From: Chitinophagaceae bacterium | GTDB lineage: Bacteria; Bacteroidota; Bacteroidia; Chitinophagales; Chitinophagaceae | Assembly (NCBI GenBank): GCA_017307735.1 | Contig: JAFKGR010000013.1 | Span: 62,001 to 126,000 of the forward strand | Reading direction: 5' to 3' | Length of the DNA: 64,000 nt | Notes under the pieces: model-generated | Seen by the model: the letters and a program-made list of their open reading frames with translations, nothing else | The model's database searches: none | What the model was told of the DNA's origin: nothing | Position numbers and translations under genes: made by a program | Part shown: positions 25,705-33,348 of the stretch, piece by piece | How the letters are laid out: every line of letters begins with the position of its first letter | Numbering within the stretch: position 1 is the stretch's first letter

Positions 25705-28245
25705 ATGAGATTCATCCTCCTGTTGTTAACTGTTGCCATTGCATCTCATGCAACAGGTCAGCTTGTACACGGAACCGTTAGAGACGAAAACGGAAACCCT
25801 TTGCCATTCGCTTCAATAATTGTTAAGGGAACTTCCAAAGGTGTTGTGTCCAATTCTGCCGGGTTTTATCAGATTCAACTGAGTCCCGGGTTTTATGCTA
25901 TTCAATGTCACTACGTCGGTTATACTACCACAGAAAAAAGAATTGAATTGGGAAATGCAGATACCACTTTGGATTTTGTAATGCGGATACAACGTCTTGA
26001 AATGAAAGAAATCGTTATTGCCAAAGGTGGTGAAGATCCGGCCTACGAAATAATCAGGAATGCAATCAGGCAGCGGCCCTATTATGAGGGACAGGTAAGC
26101 GCATTCTCTGCGGATGTTTATATCAAGGGAATGATTCGTTTGCTGAATCTTCCGCAAAGAGTTTTAGGAAAAAAAATTCCCGAAGAAGACCGAAAAGACA
26201 TGGCTCTTGACAGCGCCGGACAGGGCATTGTTTATTTGTCGGAATCGCTCACGCACGTTTCGGTGGAAAAGCCCGATAAAATTAAAATGGATGTTATCAG
26301 CAGCCGGGTGAGTGGCAGCGATGGATTCGGATTTGATTTTCCTGTCTTTATCGATTTCTATAAAAACAATGTGGATCTGTCGGAAAAAACTGTTGGCCAG
26401 CGTGGATTTGTTTCTCCGATTGCCGACAATGCATTGAACTTTTACAGATATAAATTCCTTGGAAGTTTTTTTGAGAACGGCAAGGAAATTAATACCATCA
26501 GGGTAACGCCGAAGAGAGATTACGAACCGCTGTTTTCAGGAATTATAAATATTTCTGATGGAGATTGGCGCATCTTCAATTGCAAATTATTTCTCACAAA
26601 AAAATCGCAACTGCAGATTGTGGATACCATCCGGATTTCACAGATTTATGAACCTGTGTGGAAGGATATCTGGCGGATCAGAAACCAGACGATTTATTTT
26701 CACGCTTCGCAACTGGGGATTGAAGCCAACGGTGATTTTGTAAACGTATATTCAAATTATGATTTGGATCCGCGGTTCCCGAAAGATTTTTTTGGAAAAA
26801 CAATTATCCGGTATGATACCGCAGCCAATAAAAGAGACAGTCTCTATTGGACAAAAATCCGGCCTGTGCCACTTGAACCCGATGAGTCGAGAGATTTTCA
26901 ACTGAAAGATAGTTTGAAACTGATCAGGGACACAGCCAATAGGATTTTGATGAATAGCAAAAAAATTACGGCGCTGGATTGGATTTGGAATGGAGTGAAC
27001 AAATGGTATCAGCATGATAAACAAATAATCAGGTTCAGATCTGAACCCGTTTTAAAAACCATTCAGTACAATACTGTGGAAGGTATCGCAGTGAATCCCT
27101 CAGTTGTTTTCTCTAAAAATCTCAGGACCATGAAGACCAATGCCAGTATGATTCTGGATGCACGGTACGGATTCGGCAACCGGCATTTCAATCCATGGGT
27201 TGGGTTTGTTTTCAACAGTGACAGGAATTCGAATGATTCCAGTTTTTACAATTACCATTCCTTCTCAATTGCCGGGGGAAAAAGAGTGAGCCAGTTTTAT
27301 AAAGAGAGCAGGATAAACGGATTGCTCAACAGCATATCAACTTTGTTTTACGGAGGAAATGACATGAAGCTGTACGAAAATTATTTTGCAAAAGCCAGCT
27401 ATGATAAAAAATGGGATAACGGAAATGAAATCATTCTGAGAGGTTTGTATGAAGACCGGATTCCTATTGAAAATTCAACGATGTATATTTTCAATAAAAA
27501 ATGGAAAACAAGATTGACGCCCAATTACCCTGTTGAGATTCTGGATTCACAATTTGCCAGACACCAGGCGGCAATTGTAAATCTTATTTTTCGCTTTCAA
27601 CCCGGCCAGCAGTACATTCAGTACCCTAATTACAGAATGTCATTGGGGTCAACATTTCCAAAATTTGAAATCCAGTACCAGAAAGGGATACAGGGAATTT
27701 TGGGAAGTGATGTCAATTTTGATAAATGGCAATTCAATGTCACAGGAGATGCAGATCTGAAGCTGGCTGGCACGTTGAAATATTTCTTCAGTACTGGTGG
27801 ATTTTTAAATTCTAAAGAAGTATTTGTTCAGGATTACAAACATTTTAATGCAAATACCTATCATGTGGTGGATGAATACCTGTTCGATTTTCAGAATGCC
27901 GGAGTATATCAATACAGTAACAAGTCGCCGTATTATGCGGAGTTTCATTTTGAGCACCATGCAAAAGGGATGATTACAAATAAGATTCCTCTTTTGAGAA
28001 AGTTAAATTGGTTTTTGGTGGAGGGAGCCAACAGTCTTTATGTTTCACCCCGCACCGGACATCTGGAATTGTTTGCGGGACTTGAAAATATCTTAAAAAT
28101 ATTCCGCGTAGATGTAATGATGACAATGCAAAACGGATTTAAGCCGGCGGTTACTTACAGGATCGGTTTTGGCGGATTGATTGGCGATGCGCTCAATGCT
28201 GCCAACAGCGTGTTGGGAAATACAAAGATTATCGGTAAGTGGTAA
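25705..28245 (+). CDS. DUF5686 outer-membrane barrel with carboxypeptidase-regulatory-like domain
   Basis: An 846-residue exported protein. The signal peptide ends near residue 19 (ATGQ), and residues 20-105 are a CarboxypepD_reg-like domain (GTVRDENGNPLPFASIIVKGT). A long region follows that matches the DUF5686 family of Bacteroidota outer-membrane proteins as I recall it, with strand-rich C-terminal half ending KPAVTYRIGFGGLIGD. The plug-like N-terminal module recalls TonB-dependent receptors, but no TonB plug motif is seen. The role is unknown, probably envelope biogenesis or transport. It is third in the operon, 20 bases before the TraB-like gene. Confidence 0.82.
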   Translation: MRFILLLLTVAIASHATGQLVHGTVRDENGNPLPFASIIVKGTSKGVVSNSAGFYQIQLSPGFYAIQCHYVGYTTTEKRIELGNADTTLDFVMRIQRLEMKEIVIAKGGEDPAYEIIRNAIRQRPYYEGQVSAFSADVYIKGMIRLLNLPQRVLGKKIPEEDRKDMALDSAGQGIVYLSESLTHVSVEKPDKIKMDVISSRVSGSDGFGFDFPVFIDFYKNNVDLSEKTVGQRGFVSPIADNALNFYRYKFLGSFFENGKEINTIRVTPKRDYEPLFSGIINISDGDWRIFNCKLFLTKKSQLQIVDTIRISQIYEPVWKDIWRIRNQTIYFHASQLGIEANGDFVNVYSNYDLDPRFPKDFFGKTIIRYDTAANKRDSLYWTKIRPVPLEPDESRDFQLKDSLKLIRDTANRILMNSKKITALDWIWNGVNKWYQHDKQIIRFRSEPVLKTIQYNTVEGIAVNPSVVFSKNLRTMKTNASMILDARYGFGNRHFNPWVGFVFNSDRNSNDSSFYNYHSFSIAGGKRVSQFYKESRINGLLNSISTLFYGGNDMKLYENYFAKASYDKKWDNGNEIILRGLYEDRIPIENSTMYIFNKKWKTRLTPNYPVEILDSQFARHQAAIVNLIFRFQPGQQYIQYPNYRMSLGSTFPKFEIQYQKGIQGILGSDVNFDKWQFNVTGDADLKLAGTLKYFFSTGGFLNSKEVFVQDYKHFNANTYHVVDEYLFDFQNAGVYQYSNKSPYYAEFHFEHHAKGMITNKIPLLRKLNWFLVEGANSLYVSPRTGHLELFAGLENILKIFRVDVMMTMQNGFKPAVTYRIGFGGLIGDALNAANSVLGNTKIIGKW

Positions 28246-28265
28246 ATAATCTCTATTTTTAAAAC

Positions 28266-29153
28266 ATGATCAGAATTCTTTTTTTATTTTTTCTTCCTTT
28301 TATTTGGACAGGTTGCTCTACATCAAAAAATGCCAGTCTCCCCAAAGACACAAATAACAATACACTCCTCTGGGAAGTTTCAGGGAATGGAATTAAGAAA
28401 CCTTCTTACCTGTTTGGTACATTCCATTTGCTTTGTAAAGATGATATTCATTTCAGCGACACTTTAAAAGCCGCTTTGCAATCGTGTGATACCGTTTATA
28501 TGGAAATGGACATGGACGATCCGTCAACAATGCTTGGAGGCCTTCTGTTCATGAACATGAAGGATAACAGGACATTGAAAGATCTTTATACTCCCGAACA
28601 ATATGAACGGCTTTCCGATTTTTTTCGGGATACACTAAAGACTCCATTGACCATGTTTCAAAAAATGAAACCTTATTTTTTGGTGGCGCTTTTTTATCCG
28701 AGGTTTATGAACTGCAAATCGCCTTCCGGCGTTGAACAGGAGTTGGTGAATCTTTCCAAACAATACAAAAAAGAAATTAATGGATTAGAAACTATCCAGT
28801 TTCAGGCGTCTGTGTTTGACAGTATCCCCTATGAATGGCAGGCAAAAGAATTATTAAAAAATGTGGACAGCACGCAGCAGATGAAGCAGGAATTTGATCA
28901 GATGGTCAGGCTTTATAAGGCGCAAAACCTGGATTCTGTCGCTATCCTGATGAATGCAGGTAATTTTTCGGAAGATAAATTTGGGAAAATATTACTGACC
29001 AACAGAAATGAAAAATGGGTGAAAATATTGGATGGGCTTCTGAAAAAGGAAAGTGTATTTGTGGCTGTTGGCGCAGGGCATTTGCCCGGTCAAACCGGCC
29101 TGATTAATTTACTTCGAGAAGCCGGATACACAGTTACTCCGGTAAAAAATTGA
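28266..29153 (+). CDS. TraB/GumN family lipoprotein
   Basis: A 295-residue lipoprotein: the signal peptide ends in a lipobox with Cys17 (IWTGCSTS). The TraB/GumN fold is marked by the N-terminal GTFHLLCKDD (GTxH motif) and a C-terminal GAGHLPGQTGLINLLREAGY block, which in the family is thought to form a metal-dependent hydrolase-like active site. Conserved acidic residues in MEMDMDDP are also present. It is the last gene of the acylase operon and converges on ndk. The substrate is unknown; some TraB proteins are proposed peptidases. Confidence 0.88.
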   Translation: MIRILFLFFLPFIWTGCSTSKNASLPKDTNNNTLLWEVSGNGIKKPSYLFGTFHLLCKDDIHFSDTLKAALQSCDTVYMEMDMDDPSTMLGGLLFMNMKDNRTLKDLYTPEQYERLSDFFRDTLKTPLTMFQKMKPYFLVALFYPRFMNCKSPSGVEQELVNLSKQYKKEINGLETIQFQASVFDSIPYEWQAKELLKNVDSTQQMKQEFDQMVRLYKAQNLDSVAILMNAGNFSEDKFGKILLTNRNEKWVKILDGLLKKESVFVAVGAGHLPGQTGLINLLREAGYTVTPVKN

Positions 29154-29179
29154 TGGAATATTTTACCTGATCAATTGTC

Positions 29180-29208
29180 AAAAAAAAAGCCCGGCCAGAA
29201 AGCCGGGC
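29180..29208 (-). terminator. ndk intrinsic terminator
   Basis: A perfect 7-bp GC stem (GCCCGGC/GCCGGGC, 29189-29195 and 29202-29208) with a 6-base loop is followed on the minus strand by a run of at least eight T. The plus strand has no T tail, so it serves ndk and not the TraB-like gene. Confidence 0.9.
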
Positions 29209-29231
29209 ATTAATGGAATCAATTGAATTGT

Positions 29232-29648
29232 TTAAAACTGCTCAAGTTTACTGAAGAAAAAATCCCCTTCGATCATTGCGTTTTCATCACTGTCGCTACC
29301 GTGAATTGCATTTTCGCCAATGGAAGAAGCAAATAGTTTACGAATAGTTCCTTCGTCTGCTTTTTCGGGATCAGTACTTCCGATGAGTTTTCTGAAATCT
29401 TCAACAGCGTTTCCTTTTTCGAGAATGGCTGCGGTGATCGGGCCGCTGCTCATAAATGTAACCAGTTCATCATAGAAAGGTTTGCCCTTGTGAATGGCAT
29501 AAAACTGGCCGGCTTTTTCCGCGGACAGCTTTGTCATTTTCATTGCTGCGATTCTGAAACCTGCTGCATTGATCATTTTTAAAATTGCTCCGGTATGGCC
29601 TTTGGACGTGGCGTCCGGCTTGATCATCGTGAAAGTTCGGTTGTTCAT
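29232..29648 (-). CDS. ndk: Nucleoside diphosphate kinase
   Basis: Transfers the gamma phosphate between NTPs and NDPs. At 138 residues it is of normal length. TMIKPDAT is the N-terminal signature, and the phospho-accepting His116 lies in NAIHGSDS. It ends with the usual aromatic [16 protein letters not shown] tail. A box TACCTTCG on the minus strand (29666-29673) is a one-mismatch promoter candidate. It is monocistronic with its own terminator. Confidence 0.97.
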   Translation of the reverse strand: MNNRTFTMIKPDATSKGHTGAILKMINAAGFRIAAMKMTKLSAEKAGQFYAIHKGKPFYDELVTFMSSGPITAAILEKGNAVEDFRKLIGSTDPEKADEGTIRKLFASSIGENAIHGSDSDENAMIEGDFFFSKLEQF

Positions 29649-29665
29649 TTCCTGATTTTTGGCTG

Positions 29666-29673
29666 CGAAGGTA
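29666..29673 (-). promoter_or_regulatory. Possible ndk promoter box
   Basis: On the minus strand TACCTTCG resembles TAnnTTTG with one change. It ends 17 bases before the ndk ATG, and its context resembles the atpD box (CTTACCTTTGCCGCC). Confidence 0.35.
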
Positions 29674-29869
29674 AGGGTGGAAACGGATATTTTATTTCAA
29701 AGGGTGAAAATTGCATTGTGATCTGTACCGCACAGATGGAGATGCAGGACTGAAAAAAAGTTGAATCTGGTTTTGAACATTGGTTTGAAACTCTGGTTTT
29801 AATTTAAGTTCAACCACTTGAGTTGATAGTGATTTTCTTTAATTTAATCACTTAACTTGCATTTTTTGC

Positions 29870-30697
29870 ATGAAGACATATTTCGAAATAGTCCCTAATT
29901 CATTTTATGAAGAAGATTGTTCCATGGTTTGTGAAATGAGCTATGAGGGAGTTTCATTTGCCATCAAACATGACAGGGACCAGAGGTTTATCGGATTGGG
30001 TGTTTACCATTTTGATAAGAGCAGGCCACTGGTCGGATATCCGATTGCGCTGGATATTTTGATCAATTCCAGGCCATTTCTGAACAGAAAATATCATAAG
30101 ATATCTCTTGTTTATTCCGTCAAGGAAAGTGTTTTGATCCCGTTCGCCTTATACAATCGGAATACCGCAGCAAATGCAGTTTCGCTTTTGTATGGAGATG
30201 TGGATGACAGGGAAAAGGTGATGACAGATATTATTTCGGAATCCCAGTATTTCAATTGTTTCCGCGTAAATAACAGGGTGACTGAGGTTTTGGAAAACCA
30301 CTATCCGGATGCTGCACAATGGCATCTTTATTCCAGCCTTGTTGGCAGTAACAAAAATTCTGAGGCCAAACTGAGCGTGATTTTTTACAGTTATAAAATA
30401 ATAGTGGCGATGTATCTCAATGGCAGGTGTATGATCGTAAATACATTTCCCTATCAATCAGCACAGGATGTTTCCTATTATTTATTATCTGTCAGAAATA
30501 TTTTTGGTTTGGCAGATGTTGATCTGGAGGTAAGCGGGTTTATCGAACAGGAAAGCTCATTGTATCATGAACTGTATAAATATTTCTCAAAAATTTCTTT
30601 TGAATCGTTGCCGGAATTTTGTGAATTCAGCGAAGACATCAAACAATACCCGGCACATTATTTTAGCCATTTGTTTGCTCTTGATGCATGCGGATAA
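29870..30697 (+). CDS. DUF3822 family protein
   Basis: A 275-residue cytoplasmic protein without signal or membrane segments. It matches, as I recall it, the Bacteroidota-specific DUF3822 family that is usually next to rsmD. Visible blocks are VSFAIKHDRDQRFIGLGVYHF, LVYSVKESVLIPFALY (the phrase following the KISLVYS strand) and FYSYKIIVAMYLNGRCMIVNTF, which suggest two related alpha/beta halves with long strands. The gene overlaps rsmD by 10 bases (stop codon inside the rsmD start region), so the two are translationally coupled. Function is unknown; the constant pairing hints at ribosome or RNA modification. Confidence 0.82.
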   Translation: MKTYFEIVPNSFYEEDCSMVCEMSYEGVSFAIKHDRDQRFIGLGVYHFDKSRPLVGYPIALDILINSRPFLNRKYHKISLVYSVKESVLIPFALYNRNTAANAVSLLYGDVDDREKVMTDIISESQYFNCFRVNNRVTEVLENHYPDAAQWHLYSSLVGSNKNSEAKLSVIFYSYKIIVAMYLNGRCMIVNTFPYQSAQDVSYYLLSVRNIFGLADVDLEVSGFIEQESSLYHELYKYFSKISFESLPEFCEFSEDIKQYPAHYFSHLFALDACG

Positions 30698-31227
30698 TCA
30701 GCGGAAAATATAAGGGAAGGAAAATTCATCCTCCTTCAAAGATGCCATTTACAAGGCCTACCACAGATGTTGCCAAGGAAGGATTATTCAATGTCCTGCA
30801 AAACAACATCGATCTTGAGGGCCTTGTTACTCTCGATATTTTCGGAGGCACAGGATGCATCAGTTATGAATTGGCTTCACGCGGTGCAGCAAATCTTACT
30901 ATTGTTGAGAAAGATCCGCGGATGTATCAGTTTATAAAAGATAATATCCGTGACCTGCAGATTGAAAATGCTGTTGTCGTAAAATCGGATGTTGCCAATT
31001 TTATTGAACATTGCACTCAGAAGTTCGATCTGATTTTTGCCGGTCCTCCTTATGCGCTGACCTGGCTTAATGATATTCCGCGTCTTGTCCGTGAGCATGG
31101 TCTTTTGAAATCCGGCGGATGGTTTATTCTGGAACATACGCCCGAACATCATTTTGAAAGTGAACCTCTCTTCAAAGCCAAAAGAAATTATGGCACAACG
31201 GTATTTTCTATTTTTGTAAATGTTTGA
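30688..31227 (+). CDS. rsmD: RsmD-like 16S rRNA (guanine966-N2)-methyltransferase
   Basis: A 179-residue Rossmann methyltransferase. The RsmD opening MRIISGKYKGRKI and FTRPTTDVAKEGLFNVL are diagnostic. SAM motif I is LDIFGGTGCISYE (Asp50 onward) and the acidic loop is VEKDPRMY. The catalytic (N/D)PPY motif reads AGPPY (Gly119-Pro-Pro-Tyr122), so the Asp or Asn expected to hold the target amine is replaced by Gly; a single base change from GAT would do this. The rest is intact. The enzyme normally methylates G966 in helix 31. It overlaps the DUF3822 gene. Confidence 0.9.
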   Translation: MRIISGKYKGRKIHPPSKMPFTRPTTDVAKEGLFNVLQNNIDLEGLVTLDIFGGTGCISYELASRGAANLTIVEKDPRMYQFIKDNIRDLQIENAVVVKSDVANFIEHCTQKFDLIFAGPPYALTWLNDIPRLVREHGLLKSGGWFILEHTPEHHFESEPLFKAKRNYGTTVFSIFVNV

Positions 31228-31299
31228 CTTGTCAGATGTCCTGTAATTCTATCGTGATTTGGTGATGTAAGGCGCAATGAATTTTATTCAAATTGTTTT

Positions 31300-31869
31300 A
31301 TGATAAAAAAAGAATTGAGAGAAATATTCCGGGGGAAGCGGAATTCTATTTCACATACGGAAAAGGAGAAATTGGACGATTTGATTTTAATTCAGTTTCA
31401 AAAAATTCCCTTTCATGATTTGCAGATGGTACATACTTTTTTGTCTTCAGAAAAACTCGGTGAACCTGACACTTCGAGGATATTGAGATATCTCAGATTT
31501 TGTTTTCCCGGGATTGGTATTGCTGCGCCAAAAATTGACCCTGATCGACTGGCGATGAAACATTTTCTGATTGATAAAGAAGAAGATATTCAACAAAATA
31601 ATTTTGGAATTGACGAGCCGGTCTCAGGTGTTCAGATTGAGCCTGATGAAATTGATCTCGTAATTGTTCCATTGCTGATCTTTGACAGGCAGGGATTTAG
31701 AGTGGGATTTGGAAAAGGTTATTACGACAGGTTTTTGAGAGAGTGCAGAGAAGATGTTTTGAAAGTCGGGATTAGTTTTTTTGAACCGGTAAATAAAATT
31801 TCCGACACAGATAAGTTTGATATTTCGCTGGATTATTGTTGCACGCCACATAATCTTTATAATTGGTGA
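31300..31869 (+). CDS. 5-formyltetrahydrofolate cyclo-ligase
   Basis: Converts 5-formyl-THF to 5,10-methenyl-THF with ATP. The 189 residues and the signature GFGKGYYDRFL (about 140-150) with VPLLIFDRQGFRVG upstream identify the family. The N-terminal KKELREIFRGKRN basic helix is also typical. It is followed after one base by lpxK, so the two are co-transcribed. The gene is called fau or ygfA in other species. Confidence 0.92.
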   Translation: MIKKELREIFRGKRNSISHTEKEKLDDLILIQFQKIPFHDLQMVHTFLSSEKLGEPDTSRILRYLRFCFPGIGIAAPKIDPDRLAMKHFLIDKEEDIQQNNFGIDEPVSGVQIEPDEIDLVIVPLLIFDRQGFRVGFGKGYYDRFLRECREDVLKVGISFFEPVNKISDTDKFDISLDYCCTPHNLYNW

Positions 31870-31870
31870 T

Positions 31871-32941
31871 ATGAAAATGAACTTGCGAACTTTATTATAT
31901 CCGTTCTCTCTGGTTTATGGGTTTGGTGTGAGATTCCGCAACAGGATGTATGACAAAAAAGTTTTCAGATCTGTATCCTTCGATTTGCCTGTGATTTGCA
32001 TTGGAAATTTGTCTGTTGGCGGAACAGGGAAAACCCCCATGGCTGAGTATCTTATTCGAATTTTGGAAACGAAATTCAAAGTGGCAGTTTTGAGTCGAGG
32101 TTACAAAAGAAAAACAAATGGATTTCTGATTGCAGATGAAAATGTCGGGGTTTCAGAAATAGGAGATGAGCCGATGCAGATACACCGGAAATTCCCGGGC
32201 GTTGCAGTGGCTGTTGCCAGAGAAAGGGTTATTGGAATTCCGCAATTGCTTTATTCTGTGCCAGACCTGAATGTAATTATTCTCGATGATGCATTTCAAC
32301 ACCGGATGGTGAGAGCCGGCTTAAATATCCTGCTCACGGCTTTCGATAATTTGTTTACAAGAGATCAACTGTTGCCAGCCGGAAATCTCCGGGATTCAAA
32401 AAGCAGTAAGAATCGTGCGGATATTGTTGTGGTAACCAAATGTGATCCCCAATTATCCCAACAACAGGCATCAGAGATTCAATCAGAACTGGTGCTTCAT
32501 CCGAATCAGGAAATATATTTCGCCACTTTAAAATATGATGATCCGGTTCATCTCTTTAATAAATCAGCCATCAGGCTTTCAGACAATTTGAACGTATTGA
32601 TTGTTTGCGGGATCGCTGATCCATCTCCATTATTAAAGGAATTGAGAAATTATACGCATTTGTCAGATTTGATACAATTCAGAGATCATCATAACTTCAG
32701 AGATCGGGATATAAAAAAAATCAAAGAGAGGTTTGAAAAAATGGGAGGTACAAATAAGATTTTACTGACTACAGAAAAAGACGCGGTGCGTCTGGAAAAA
32801 TTTAAAGATGATCTGAAAGGAATGCCAGTTTATGTTTGGCCGGTCAGGCATGAATTTCTGTTTAGTTCGAATTCATCTTTTGAAGATAAAATTTTAAAAT
32901 ACGTTTCGACATATCAATCCGGATCCGGCAAAATCGAATAA
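31871..32941 (+). CDS. lpxK: Tetraacyldisaccharide 4'-kinase
   Basis: Phosphorylates the lipid A precursor at the inner membrane, which indicates a Gram-negative cell making lipid A. From ATG 31871 the protein has 356 residues; upstream in-frame codons overlap the previous gene and are not needed. MNLRTLLYPFSLVYGFGVRFRN is the membrane-associated N-terminal helix, split here by position 7-26. The P-loop is in GNLSVGGTGKTP, SRGYKRKT follows, and DDAFQHR is the conserved catalytic segment. All signature residues are present. Confidence 0.95.
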   Translation: MKMNLRTLLYPFSLVYGFGVRFRNRMYDKKVFRSVSFDLPVICIGNLSVGGTGKTPMAEYLIRILETKFKVAVLSRGYKRKTNGFLIADENVGVSEIGDEPMQIHRKFPGVAVAVARERVIGIPQLLYSVPDLNVIILDDAFQHRMVRAGLNILLTAFDNLFTRDQLLPAGNLRDSKSSKNRADIVVVTKCDPQLSQQQASEIQSELVLHPNQEIYFATLKYDDPVHLFNKSAIRLSDNLNVLIVCGIADPSPLLKELRNYTHLSDLIQFRDHHNFRDRDIKKIKERFEKMGGTNKILLTTEKDAVRLEKFKDDLKGMPVYVWPVRHEFLFSSNSSFEDKILKYVSTYQSGSGKIE

Positions 32942-32967
32942 ATTCTTTTTTTTGAAAAATGAAATAT

Positions 32968-32975
32968 TACTTTTG
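32968..32975 (+). promoter_or_regulatory. Promoter -7 box of the 35-residue membrane microprotein
   Basis: TACTTTTG is an exact TAnnTTTG box. A TTTG lies upstream at 32951-32954, closer than usual. Transcription would begin near 32983, just before the ATGs at 32990 and 33002. Confidence 0.5.
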
Positions 32976-33001
32976 TACCCGACGATTAAATGTTTAAGAA
33001 C

Positions 33002-33109
33002 ATGAAAGAAACAAACGAAGAGAAAATTGCTTATCGTGGAATCCTTTTGGTAACCATCTGCGAAATATTGGTTATGCTTTTCTTCCATGCCATTAATGGA
33101 GGATTGTAG
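33002..33109 (+). CDS. 35-residue single-span membrane microprotein
   Basis: The frame ATG 33002 to TAG 33109 gives MKETNEEKIAYRG, then a hydrophobic span ILLVTICEILVMLFFHAI, then NGGL. An in-frame ATG at 32990 would add MFKN. The polar, charged head and single helix make it a credible small membrane protein, orientation unknown. Support comes from the exact promoter box 27 bases upstream and the isolated position in a 400-base gap between lpxK and the susD terminator. I do not recognise a family. Confidence 0.6.
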   Translation: MKETNEEKIAYRGILLVTICEILVMLFFHAINGGL

Positions 33110-33288
33110 TTTATCCCTTCAAATTTATTTTTGAGTCCTGTTTATGCAGGACGTTTATTCGTTTATCATACGGTTTGAGTATTTGAGTGAAGGAAATCAG
33201 TAAGTCACGAATTAGTTTCTAATTCAGGCTGGGGAAAGTCTGTATTAAGCATTTGTCCTTTTATCCGGGAAATTTTATTCTGAGATTT

Positions 33289-33326
33289 ATTAAAAAATAA
33301 AAAGGTTGCCCAGCACGGGCAACCTT
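33289..33326 (-). terminator. susCD operon terminator
   Basis: A perfect 10-bp stem AAGGTTGCCC/GGGCAACCTT (33302-33311, 33317-33326) with a 5-base loop is followed on the minus strand by TTTTTATTTTTT. It lies 22 bases after the susD stop. Confidence 0.9.
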
Positions 33327-33348
33327 GAGATATGTAATATTATTACTG

